A stretch of 64,000 bases of DNA. It comes from Sphingomonas kaistensis. Its GTDB lineage: Bacteria > Pseudomonadota > Alphaproteobacteria > Sphingomonadales > Sphingomonadaceae. Position numbers and translations under genes: made by a program. Positions 28,426 to 35,619 of this stretch are shown here, in pieces; position 1 is the stretch's first letter, and every line of letters starts with the position of its first letter. The stretch covers positions 1,351,001 through 1,415,000 of the forward strand of contig NZ_CP145607.1 in the NCBI RefSeq assembly GCF_036884275.1. The letters run 5' to 3'. The notes under the pieces are model-generated. The model did not search any database. It saw only the letters and a list, made by a program, of their open reading frames with translations, and was not told the DNA's origin.

Positions 28426-30607
28426 AGCTGCCGCTGACGCGGCGGGTGCGGGTAGTGCGACGGGCGGGCATCTGACCTTCTTGGCTTTCATGGGCCTGGC
28501 CTGCGTCACGACGATCACGCTTCTTCTTGGGCTTGCGAGATTGATCGATAGGAAGACGAGGAGCCAAGATTTCGTCGTCCAGCATCGTAGTCGCTGAAAG
28601 GTCGTGAGCGATGAATTCTTCGAGGGAAATCGGCTCGGGTTCGTCCATGTGAAGGTGGACGAGATTGCCCGTTATCTGCCGGAGGCGCGGGATCTCGTAG
28701 AGCCGTGCGAGCGTGAGTCGCTCACGGTGCTTGGCTTCCGGTGAGATATTGCGAATGGCCTTGATGCGCCGCGAACGGAATGCAATTCGCTCTGCCTCTG
28801 TATTAAAGGCGGCCGCCTCGTCGCGCGCACGCTCAAGAAGCTGATTGTGAAACCAGAGCGGCATTCCCTCCGCGTAGGTCTCATCCGAGCAGCGAAGGGT
28901 GGTGTGAGTCTTCTTGACGCGATTCCAGACGTGGACCACCGAAATGTCCTGAGGGTCGTACTTCACCTTCACGGTGGCGACTGCTTCTGCAGTCGACTGT
29001 CGGCGAGGTTCCACGGCAACGAGGTCCTCGAGCAAGCTCGGAACCCCGCGAATGCAGTGGTACCGCAGGTTAAAGAGCCGCAAGCCGGTGTTGGACAGCT
29101 GTGCGCCGGGTACGACATCCATTATCTCGCGTTGGAAGCCCGCGAGATCGTGGATGAGGTCGATGCCATGCTTGGCTACGCTCTTCTCGAAAATAAGCGC
29201 GGGCTGGCGGTCCTGGAGGCCAGAGTGAGGGGAGATGTGATATTCAGCGATTGCGGCGTTCACCAAGGCTTCCAGCTCGCGCACCGTAACGCATGCCTCC
29301 TTTTCAGGGTCATGGCCGAGCTTCCGCGCAAGAGCGATGGGCTTCGATCCCCCAGGAATCAGCTTAGTGATTTTCTCCTGCAGCGTCGGAAAGATGCGCT
29401 CGCCAATCGCGCGGTAGCGCGGCTTCTTAATGGGGCAGTGGCGAACGGCGAAACCGGCGCCCTTAGCAGCGTCCTCAAGCGCCTGGCTCCGGAACTCAGT
29501 CGCGTTATCGACGATGATTTCCGCTGCCCTGCCGCAGATACGGCGAAGAATGGGATATCGCTCGATGAGCTTGGGCGGAGGGCGCTTAGGGAGGCTTGCC
29601 CGCTTCAGCACCTCGCCGACAGTCCAGTAGGAAGGTGGGAGGTACGTGATGACGTGGCCGAGGATCACCTCGCTGTGAACGTCAATCATGACGGTCAACC
29701 ATGGCTTGCCAGCCACCATCTCGTGATCGAGGTCGAGAACGAAAAAGCCATTTATGGGCGTATGGTCGATGATCGCCAGTTCGAGGGCACGCTTTGCGGT
29801 CAGCGGGCGGCCTGAACCCTTCCAATCGGCCTCGCTAGCGGCCTTTCCGTCGCGAGCTTCGCGGGTGACGGCTCCAATCAGGGCGCGGCAGGCACGCCGC
29901 ACCGTTGCGTAGTGCGGAACAGGGTAGGGCTTCTCCGGCTTCGCATAGAGAGATGAGCGGCCCGCATTGATGTCGCGCAGCTCGTTGCTGATTTCAACAG
30001 CCACGTCCGTGTAGCTGAACTGCTGCGTCCAGTTTAGAAGAGCGCCCTTCTGAAGAACTTCTTGCGGAACATCGTCGAAGTAGGGAGCACGACGGACCCG
30101 GCCGGTCATTCGGACCATGTCGCGGATGTTGCGGTCTCCCGCGAAACCACGATCGGTACGCCACCGCTTGATGGTGTGCGGATTGTCATGTTCGCCGTAC
30201 TTCTCACGAAGCTCAGGAGTCCAATGATCGGCCAACGCAAGCCCGATCGCCTTAACGCCATTTGGTACGCCATGATCGTCGAGGACCTCGCATTGTGCGA
30301 GCATCTTGCGAGCCTTCGGATCTAGCTCGTCGCAATCAGCGAAAGTCCACTCCGTCTCAGAAGCCATCTTGCGAGCGATCGATGCTCGCTCGGTCTCGCG
30401 GACGACGAGGCGGCCTTCCAAAAGCAGCTCATCGTAGCCCTCTGGCGTCAACAACCCCATGAAGCCCTCGTTGTCTTCGACAATGTAGGGCAGCCCCGTC
30501 TGGCAGTGCATCAGATGAATGCGGCCCGGCATGGGCAAGCCCACATACTTGTAAGGCGCTTCATCGATCTCAATGATGGTGTTCAAAGGATAGTTGTAAT
30601 GCGACAT
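28418..30607 (-). CDS. tnsB: TnsB-type DDE transposase (rve and Mu-C domains)
   Basis: 729 residues. N-terminal HTH domains (about 60-240) are followed by an RNase H-fold catalytic core: first Asp in LAIIDHTPINGFF, second Asp in EIIVDNATEFRS, Glu in RAIGERIFPTLQ, with 36 residues between the second Asp and the Glu. A beta-barrel Mu-C domain (VKYDPQDISVVHVWN) and a basic C-terminal tail end the protein; the tail is where TnsC normally docks. TnsB binds transposon ends and joins 3' ends to target DNA. The start is at ATG 30607 behind GGGAGAAG. A 105-base gap with inverted repeats separates it from tnsA. Confidence 0.92.
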   Translation of the reverse strand: MSHYNYPLNTIIEIDEAPYKYVGLPMPGRIHLMHCQTGLPYIVEDNEGFMGLLTPEGYDELLLEGRLVVRETERASIARKMASETEWTFADCDELDPKARKMLAQCEVLDDHGVPNGVKAIGLALADHWTPELREKYGEHDNPHTIKRWRTDRGFAGDRNIRDMVRMTGRVRRAPYFDDVPQEVLQKGALLNWTQQFSYTDVAVEISNELRDINAGRSSLYAKPEKPYPVPHYATVRRACRALIGAVTREARDGKAASEADWKGSGRPLTAKRALELAIIDHTPINGFFVLDLDHEMVAGKPWLTVMIDVHSEVILGHVITYLPPSYWTVGEVLKRASLPKRPPPKLIERYPILRRICGRAAEIIVDNATEFRSQALEDAAKGAGFAVRHCPIKKPRYRAIGERIFPTLQEKITKLIPGGSKPIALARKLGHDPEKEACVTVRELEALVNAAIAEYHISPHSGLQDRQPALIFEKSVAKHGIDLIHDLAGFQREIMDVVPGAQLSNTGLRLFNLRYHCIRGVPSLLEDLVAVEPRRQSTAEAVATVKVKYDPQDISVVHVWNRVKKTHTTLRCSDETYAEGMPLWFHNQLLERARDEAAAFNTEAERIAFRSRRIKAIRNISPEAKHRERLTLARLYEIPRLRQITGNLVHLHMDEPEPISLEEFIAHDLSATTMLDDEILAPRLPIDQSRKPKKKRDRRDAGQAHESQEGQMPARRTTRTRRVSGSYE

Positions 30608-30640
30608 AGTCTTCTCCCTGCTAGGCAATAGTTTTCCTGT

Positions 30641-30663
30641 CCGCTGAGCGACGCGCTCAGCGG
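30641..30663. repeat. Perfect 10-bp-arm inverted repeat between tnsA and tnsB
   Basis: CCGCTGAGCG and CGCTCAGCGG are separated by three bases. It sits in the tnsA-tnsB intergenic gap about 35 bases upstream of the tnsB start, next to a second, shorter repeat (GGCGC/GCGCC near 30673-30688). No T-run follows on the coding strand, so it looks like an mRNA structure or protein site rather than a terminator. Confidence 0.6.
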
Positions 30664-30712
30664 TGTGTCGGCGCTTGCAGGCGCCTCGGGTCTCCTCGGG
30701 ATTGGGGCGGTT

Positions 30713-31540
30713 CTAAACGATACGCACAGGCGTCTCGTGAAAGATGGGCTGAGTAAGGTCCATGCTGATCCGGCCTCTGACGAGAAGCGCCTGAAGCACG
30801 GCCATTCCGGCCGGAGCAAAGCTGGGTTCGATGACCTCGGCGAGCTCTCCGTAGCTGCTGGCCAGTCCGCGCTTCAAAGCGAAGCTGTCGAGCCGGCGGA
30901 TGTGATCGGGGCTGACCCGCGCAAAGCGACGCGACTGGAAAAGCTCGACGTTGTCACGGTGGTGACGTGACACGAAGATCTCGGGTGCCAGAGCGATCTT
31001 GAAAGTCCAACCACAGCGGCGGCAAATTTCGGCAACCCCGGCAAGGGTATGGCGATAATCTTCGTCTTGCAGGTCGCGCTCGTCGCGTTTGAGCTCGACG
31101 ATCTCGATCGAGCCGTCAGTCTTCTGAACCTCAACATCGCAGGTGTATCGACGGAGCCGGCCATTCAAGGGAAACTCGAAGCGGCGGCGCTCGCTTTGCG
31201 CCCATTCCACGTCAGGATCCACCTCGCAGCGCATGAGGTAGGCGCGCTGCGTCATGCCTTCCCAATATTGAAGTCGGCGGCGCTTGTACGAGGGCCACCA
31301 GCCATTCTCGTGCGCGAGGTTGCCGGTGAAGGTGCGCAAGGAGCCGCCGTGGGCGGCTACATACATGTGAGCCATTGTGACGAGCTCGTCGCCCGCCTCA
31401 GGCAAGTTCGTGAGCGGGCGCACACGGGTACGATCCGGCGTCACAGCGGGATCAAGCAGCTGGCGAGCGATGGCGAAGCGCGGATCGACATGCGTCGCAA
31501 CCGGGGTCGCGACGATGTCTTCACTCTTGAGTTCGCTCAC
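30713..31540 (-). CDS. tnsA: TnsA-type heteromeric transposase endonuclease
   Basis: 275 residues with the TnsA nuclease triad spaced as expected for a PD-(D/E)XK enzyme: Glu94 (QYWEGMTQRAYL), Asp135 (RRYTCDVEV) and Glu149-x-Lys151 (EIVELKRD). A C-terminal winged-helix region (about 185-275) would contact TnsC. TnsA cuts 5' ends and so makes cut-and-paste transposition possible with TnsB. The GTG start overlaps the stop of a small upstream ORF (GTGA), so translation is coupled to it. Confidence 0.88.
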   Translation of the reverse strand: MSELKSEDIVATPVATHVDPRFAIARQLLDPAVTPDRTRVRPLTNLPEAGDELVTMAHMYVAAHGGSLRTFTGNLAHENGWWPSYKRRRLQYWEGMTQRAYLMRCEVDPDVEWAQSERRRFEFPLNGRLRRYTCDVEVQKTDGSIEIVELKRDERDLQDEDYRHTLAGVAEICRRCGWTFKIALAPEIFVSRHHRDNVELFQSRRFARVSPDHIRRLDSFALKRGLASSYGELAEVIEPSFAPAGMAVLQALLVRGRISMDLTQPIFHETPVRIV

Positions 31541-31791
31541 GCTTCAGGAGCCTGACCGTGGGGCCCGCGCATCCACGGACGAGCCTGCCGGCGGCGCCAG
31601 GTAAGCCGCCGCATGGCGTCGGTGACGACCACGGGAGCAACGGTATCCTGGGTGTCGTCACCCGGTCCAGCAAGGCCAGCGCCCTTGTTGAGGACCGGGA
31701 TTTGCGAGGCTTCGAAAGCAGCCTTCTCTGGGTCGACTGAGAAGCGCTCGTCCATGATTCGTTTCCACTTTTCTTGTCGGTGAGAGGCCAT
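31537..31791 (-). CDS. Small basic protein translationally coupled to tnsA
   Basis: 84 residues from ATG 31791, or 72 from ATG 31755. The N-terminal part is charged (RQEKWKRIMDERFSVDPEKA) and the C-terminus strongly basic (MRRLTWRRRQARPWMRG). No known domain. Its stop codon overlaps the tnsA GTG, so it is the first gene of the tns operon and is very likely expressed. A role as DNA- or RNA-binding accessory factor of transposition is inference from position and charge only. Confidence 0.55.
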   Translation of the reverse strand: MASHRQEKWKRIMDERFSVDPEKAAFEASQIPVLNKGAGLAGPGDDTQDTVAPVVVTDAMRRLTWRRRQARPWMRGPHGQAPEA

Positions 31792-31853
31792 AGCTAGTGT
31801 TGAGCTGCGCCGGGCGCAAGCTTTCTGCTGACAAAAAATGTGAAAGCGATCGT

Positions 31854-31871
31854 TGCCTGCTGAAGCAGGCA
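31854..31871. promoter_or_regulatory. Perfect inverted repeat in the divergent promoter of the tns operon and the first transposase-like gene
   Basis: TGCCTGCT and AGCAGGCA flank two bases. It ends nine bases before an AAGGA ribosome binding site of the gene at 31888 and lies about 60 bases upstream of the small tns leader gene. It can be an operator for both directions or a hairpin in the 5' leader of the plus-strand gene. Confidence 0.55.
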
Positions 31872-31887
31872 CGCGTACTAAGGAACG

Positions 31888-33075
31888 ATGATCTCGGCAG
31901 TTGATCTTGAACTTGTGGCGAAACACTCGGGCGGCCGGGCCGCCTTCGAAAGCAACGAGGCCACGCTCCTTGGATTGCCGCTCGCAAATCAAACTGCCGT
32001 TCTGCAGCGACTAAGGGCTCTTGATAAATACTTGGGGATGCCAGCCCCGACATCTGCGGATGCCGCTGCCTTGGCGGCGGATCTCGGCATGTCTGAGCGC
32101 AATTTCTACCGGCTGATCCGCAAGTTTCGCGAGCACGGACCCGTGGCAGGATTAGCTCCGAATTTTAGGGTGCGTCAGCGGTCATCGGCCGCCGCCGACG
32201 GCTTGGGCAAGGTTGCTGAAATGACCTTGGAGCGGATCTTCGAAACCGAAGGCGATGCGCGCTGGAAGACCGTGGTCAGCGAGGTGCTGGAAGCATGCAA
32301 AGCGGCGAACGTAGAGCCTCCTTCAACTGCTGCAATCAGGCGCCGTCTACTTGCCCTTCGAGCTGAAGGCCGCTTGCGGGACGCTGGCGAACGCATTTTC
32401 GGCGGACACTGGCTTCTGGATCAGACGGCAATAACTCTCACCACCGAGAGCGTTCAGGGGCTCGAGTATGTTGTCGTTACGCTGCTCATTGACCGGCAGA
32501 CCAAGCTTATCGGTGGTGTTGGGCTACTTAGACGAGGCAACCCGCTATCCGGTGTGCTGGCCGCCCTCGTCGACGCCTGGTCTCGTGTGCCCGAGTTTGC
32601 CGGCGCCAGCTTGACTGTAGCCACTCGGCTCCGCGACTTCCATTGGGTTGATCCCGAAGACGTCAAGATATCGGGGTTCATGCTGGACTATGGTGTCACC
32701 GCGAGATCGGGCCGTGGACCCCGCCGCCATGGTGAAAACATATTTCGTATGATCGGCAATCGCTTGGGCCCCTACACCTTGCTCATTCGATCGACGGCAA
32801 ATCCCCAGATTGTAGATGAGCAGCTCGCGACCGCACCTCTCCCCTTTGCGAAGGCTGAGGAAGTCGTGCGGCACGCCGTGGGAAAGTGGAACGAGGGGAT
32901 ATTGCAGCAGATGAAGATTGGCCGGTCCCGAGCCGCCCGTCGGGAGCGCCTGATTGAGATTCTGCGGAGCATGACTAATTTGTTTCTGCCGGCGCTCGAC
33001 GCCTCGTCAGCCGCAATCCTCAAGAATGCCGAGCGCAACGTCACGAACGAAGCGGACTTGCCTGGGGCCCGCTAA
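31888..33075 (+). CDS. TnsB/Mu-transposase-like protein with incomplete DDE triad (partner A)
   Basis: 395 residues. There is an N-terminal helical/HTH region (about 30-75, QRLRALDKYLG then DLGMSERNFYRLIRKFREHG) and a core that follows the TnsB pattern: Asp178 in GGHWLLDQTAI matches the first catalytic Asp, and Glu283 in RRHGENIFRMIG matches the Glu. Keeping the spacing of the TnsB in this window, the middle Asp position is Ala245 (LTVATRLRDF); an out-of-register Asp267 exists. There is no Mu-C domain. A good ribosome binding site (AAGGA) precedes the ATG. It is clearly related to the convergent gene 33007-34026. It is probably DNA-binding and catalytically weak or dead; I know no named family for it. 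Confidence 0.7.
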   Translation: MISAVDLELVAKHSGGRAAFESNEATLLGLPLANQTAVLQRLRALDKYLGMPAPTSADAAALAADLGMSERNFYRLIRKFREHGPVAGLAPNFRVRQRSSAAADGLGKVAEMTLERIFETEGDARWKTVVSEVLEACKAANVEPPSTAAIRRRLLALRAEGRLRDAGERIFGGHWLLDQTAITLTTESVQGLEYVVVTLLIDRQTKLIGGVGLLRRGNPLSGVLAALVDAWSRVPEFAGASLTVATRLRDFHWVDPEDVKISGFMLDYGVTARSGRGPRRHGENIFRMIGNRLGPYTLLIRSTANPQIVDEQLATAPLPFAKAEEVVRHAVGKWNEGILQQMKIGRSRAARRERLIEILRSMTNLFLPALDASSAAILKNAERNVTNEADLPGAR

Positions 33076-34026
33076 GCCAGAGTGAGGCGGGCTCACATCG
33101 TTAAGTGCACGAGAACGTCGAGCGAGGAGTTCGCCCACAATTGCTTGTGCGTGGTGAAGCGGGACAGCCAACTCAGGATGAGCCTTCGCGCGGGCGCGCG
33201 GCACGAATGGAATGCGCCCAATCTTCCGACCAACGGCGTTTGTCAGCGCAGTGCCGGGCGTGAGGCCAAGGGAGGCCGTGGTGTCCAGTTGCAGTTGGGC
33301 GGCTTGAGCAAGATGCTTAACGACTGACATGTACGGCTGCACGGCTGTCGAGACAATCAGTCGTTGACCTGAGGGTCGGGAATGGCGGCGGCTTCGCGGA
33401 TGTTCGATGGCGTCCATGAAAGCGTGCGCCACCGCTGACGCATCCATCGGTTGCCCATCGAGGTGGAAGCCCAGCACTTCGCCGCTGTCGACATGGATGA
33501 TCGCGGTGAGAACAGCCAATTGCGGGTCGCCAGAAGCAACCTGCACCGTCAGGTCGAGAGGACATGCGTCGAGGACGAAATCAGCGTCGCGGCGCATGCG
33601 GCTCCGCAGATCAGGGTTCAGCACCGGCTTGCCAGTGCGTGTTCGGATCGCATTCCACGAGGGCGGGACGATACCTTGTTCTTTGCACCGCCGGCGGCAC
33701 TCGGCAAAGATCTCGCTGTCACGTGCGCCTGGACCAAGATCCGCGATGGTTGTGTCCAATACGCTGCGCGTGTCGTGCCGAAGTTTGCTCTGACGTCCCT
33801 GCAAGGAAACCTTCGGGGCTCTGCCGGCGCGAAGTTCGCGAACTGCAGCGGCGAGACGGAAGAAGCTGCGCTGAACCAAGTCTAGCTCGGCAGCCGAACG
33901 ATCTGCCTCGGCAGTCGTCGGCTTGTCGAGGGCAAGGTAACGGTGAACAACTTCCAACCGACGGAGAGAATCCGCCCAGAGGTGCGGAGGTAACTCCGCC
34001 AGCTGCATTGTGATCTCGTCGCGCAC
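33007..34026 (-). CDS. TnsB/Mu-transposase-like protein with incomplete DDE triad (partner B)
   Basis: 339 residues, related to partner A along its length: LRRLEVVHRYLALDKPTTAE matches the A segment RLRALDKYLGMPAPTSAD, and RSFFRLAAAVRELR matches NFYRLIRKFREHG. The core keeps the first Asp (Asp153 in DFVLDACPLDL). It has Ser226 at the second Asp position (LIVSTAVQ) and Arg/Lys267-268 in place of the Glu (AVGRKIGRI). It is therefore expected to be catalytically inactive. The GTG start follows GGAGGA by five bases. Its 3' end overlaps partner A by 69 bases in opposite orientation. Likely a DNA-binding or regulatory subunit (inference). Confidence 0.68.
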   Translation of the reverse strand: MRDEITMQLAELPPHLWADSLRRLEVVHRYLALDKPTTAEADRSAAELDLVQRSFFRLAAAVRELRAGRAPKVSLQGRQSKLRHDTRSVLDTTIADLGPGARDSEIFAECRRRCKEQGIVPPSWNAIRTRTGKPVLNPDLRSRMRRDADFVLDACPLDLTVQVASGDPQLAVLTAIIHVDSGEVLGFHLDGQPMDASAVAHAFMDAIEHPRSRRHSRPSGQRLIVSTAVQPYMSVVKHLAQAAQLQLDTTASLGLTPGTALTNAVGRKIGRIPFVPRARAKAHPELAVPLHHAQAIVGELLARRSRALNDVSPPHSGLAGPRQVRFVRDVALGILEDCG

Positions 34027-34032
34027 TCTTTC

Positions 34033-34053
34033 CTCCGATGAATTGCATCGGAG
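34033..34053. promoter_or_regulatory. Inverted repeat overlapping the ribosome binding site of partner B
   Basis: Arms CTCCGATG and CATCGGAG with a five-base centre (AATTG). On the coding strand of partner B the right end of the repeat includes part of the GGAGGA ribosome binding site, so pairing would hide it. A protein bound here would have the same effect. Confidence 0.55.
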
Positions 34054-34161
34054 ATCGAATTCTATCCACCTTCATCATCGTAGTGCTGTGAGGGTATCAG
34101 CGAGAGGTCTGAGGACTTAAACTAGAGTTCGTCGAGAGAACGCTTCAACGCGCACCCTCTT

Positions 34162-34320
34162 TCAAAGCTCTCCCTTGGCCGCGCGCGCGTCGAGAATTGC
34201 ATCGTTGGTTTGCTGTGACGCTGGGGTGAGAGCGCGCCAGGCAGTTGCGGCGAGAAGCGTCAGCAGCAACGCTAGCAGAGCTACTGCAAAGCCCCCGAGG
34301 ACAGGACGGTCGTGCTTCAT
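34162..34320 (-). CDS. Small single-pass membrane protein
   Basis: 52 residues: a charged N-terminus (MKHDRP), one strongly hydrophobic helix (GGFAVALLALLLTLLAA) and a short polar tail. It starts at ATG 34320, overlapping the stop of the upstream 95-residue gene (ATGA), which supports real expression. No family recognised. The adjacent 34054-34161 stretch holds no gene. Confidence 0.5.
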   Translation of the reverse strand: MKHDRPVLGGFAVALLALLLTLLAATAWRALTPASQQTNDAILDARAAKGEL

Positions 34321-34604
34321 CTCGCCCCTCTCTGCTTCGCCATTCTCCGTTTCGCGCGCTCGGTGAGCGAGATGACTTTCCGCTCTAGAATGACTTCTCC
34401 ACTATGGTGCATGTTGGTCAGAAGAGCGGATAAACCGCCAACCTCCGCGATCCGCTTTGAGCACGACGCATGGGTGGCGAGTTCCTCATCCAGCATGTCG
34501 CGACTGATGGTGCCCCCAGCACTCGCGATCCTGCTCCGAATGTCATCGTAAAGCGATCCTTTTGGTGTGAAGACCGGCAGACCTATCCGACCGTGATGCA
34601 CCAT
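34317..34604 (-). CDS. Hypothetical 95-residue basic protein
   Basis: Mostly helical with a winged-helix-like pattern (SLYDDIRSRIASAGGTISRD, KRIAEVGGLSALLTNMHHSG, ERKVISLTERAKRRMAKQRG). It is overlapped by the small membrane-protein gene downstream. It lies 88 bases from the czcD stop and reads in the same direction, so it may belong to the metal operon transcript or to the transposon. Function unknown; a DNA-binding role is only suggested by composition. Confidence 0.5.
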   Translation of the reverse strand: MVHHGRIGLPVFTPKGSLYDDIRSRIASAGGTISRDMLDEELATHASCSKRIAEVGGLSALLTNMHHSGEVILERKVISLTERAKRRMAKQRGAR

Positions 34605-34692
34605 GACGGCTTCCTTTCACTCCGCCGCAATCGCGGCGATCAGGACGATGTAAGTGGCCCTCACTGACCAACCACGACCTCCATGCTGATGA

Positions 34693-35598
34693 TCACGGAT
34701 GAAGGGCATCGGCGTCCTCACAGTCTTCACGTTCAACCTGAATCGTCGAATGCTGCAGCTCGAAGCGCTCGTGCAACACGGCAGCGATCGCGATCCGCAC
34801 CGTTTCGAAATCGGCTCCTTCGCTGAGTTTGACGTGGGTGGAGAGGCTGTTGTCGTCGCTAGTAAGCGACCAGACATGCAGATCGTGAACACCAGCCACG
34901 CCGGGGACGACGGCTATTGCTTTCCTAACTTCGGCCAGGCTGATGCCGCTCGGCACTCCCTCCAGCAGGATGCGCGTGGTGTCCTTGAGAAGTATCCATG
35001 TACGCGGAAGCACCCATAGGCCGATGCCAATGGCGACCAGCGGGTCGACCCACTGCCAACCGGTTGCCATGATCACACCGGCACCGGCGATCACACCTAT
35101 CGATCCGAGCATGTCTGCCCAGACTTCTAGGTATGCACCCTTTACGTTCAGGCTCTTGTCTTTGCCGGCGACCAGCAGGCGCATGGCAATGATGTTCACG
35201 ACGAGTCCGATCGTGGCTACGATCAACATCCCGGTCGATTGCACCTCACTGGGCTCAAGGAACCGGCGGATGCCTTCGTAAAGGACGTAGGCCGCCACCG
35301 CGAAGAGCAGCAGAGCGTTGAAGGCGGCCGCCAGAATCTCGAAGCGCCGGTAGCCAAAGGTTCGCTTCTCGTCGGCTGGCCGCTGGCCGATCTTCACGGC
35401 AGCCAGAGCAATTGCCAAGGCCGCTGCGTCGGTAAACATATGCGCCGCGTCGGAGAGTAGCGCGAGGCTGTTGAAGATGTAGGCCCCAATCAGCTCGGCG
35501 ACGAGGAAAGTGGTCGTAAGGGCGAGGGCCCAGGCCAGCATCTTGCTGTTGGCGCCCGCCGCGTGGTTGTGGGCGTGCCCACCGTGATCATGCGCCAT
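34693..35598 (-). CDS. czcD: CzcD-type cation diffusion facilitator (Zn/Co/Cd efflux)
   Basis: 301 residues with a His-rich N-terminus (MAHDHGGHAHNHAAG), six transmembrane helices and the CDF metal sites: SLALLSDAAHMFTDAAAL (His/Asp in helix 2) and EVWADMLGSIGVI (Asp in helix 5). A C-terminal cytoplasmic domain (VHDLHVWSLTSD) follows. It exchanges cytoplasmic divalent metal for protons. It is 21 bases from czcA and is the last main gene of the czcCBA-D operon. Confidence 0.92.
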   Translation of the reverse strand: MAHDHGGHAHNHAAGANSKMLAWALALTTTFLVAELIGAYIFNSLALLSDAAHMFTDAAALAIALAAVKIGQRPADEKRTFGYRRFEILAAAFNALLLFAVAAYVLYEGIRRFLEPSEVQSTGMLIVATIGLVVNIIAMRLLVAGKDKSLNVKGAYLEVWADMLGSIGVIAGAGVIMATGWQWVDPLVAIGIGLWVLPRTWILLKDTTRILLEGVPSGISLAEVRKAIAVVPGVAGVHDLHVWSLTSDDNSLSTHVKLSEGADFETVRIAIAAVLHERFELQHSTIQVEREDCEDADALHP

Positions 35599-35619
35599 GC
35601 TTCGTCTCCTATCGTCGAA

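Noticed and set aside
32680..32690. Asp267 of partner A as the middle catalytic Asp
   Set aside because: It lies only 16 residues before Glu283, against about 36 in the TnsB of this window; the register that fits both partners and TnsB places Ala245 there. Kept as an alternative only.
34054..34161. Transposon right end between partner B and the small membrane protein
   Set aside because: No clear terminal repeat matching anything near 25 kb could be seen by eye.
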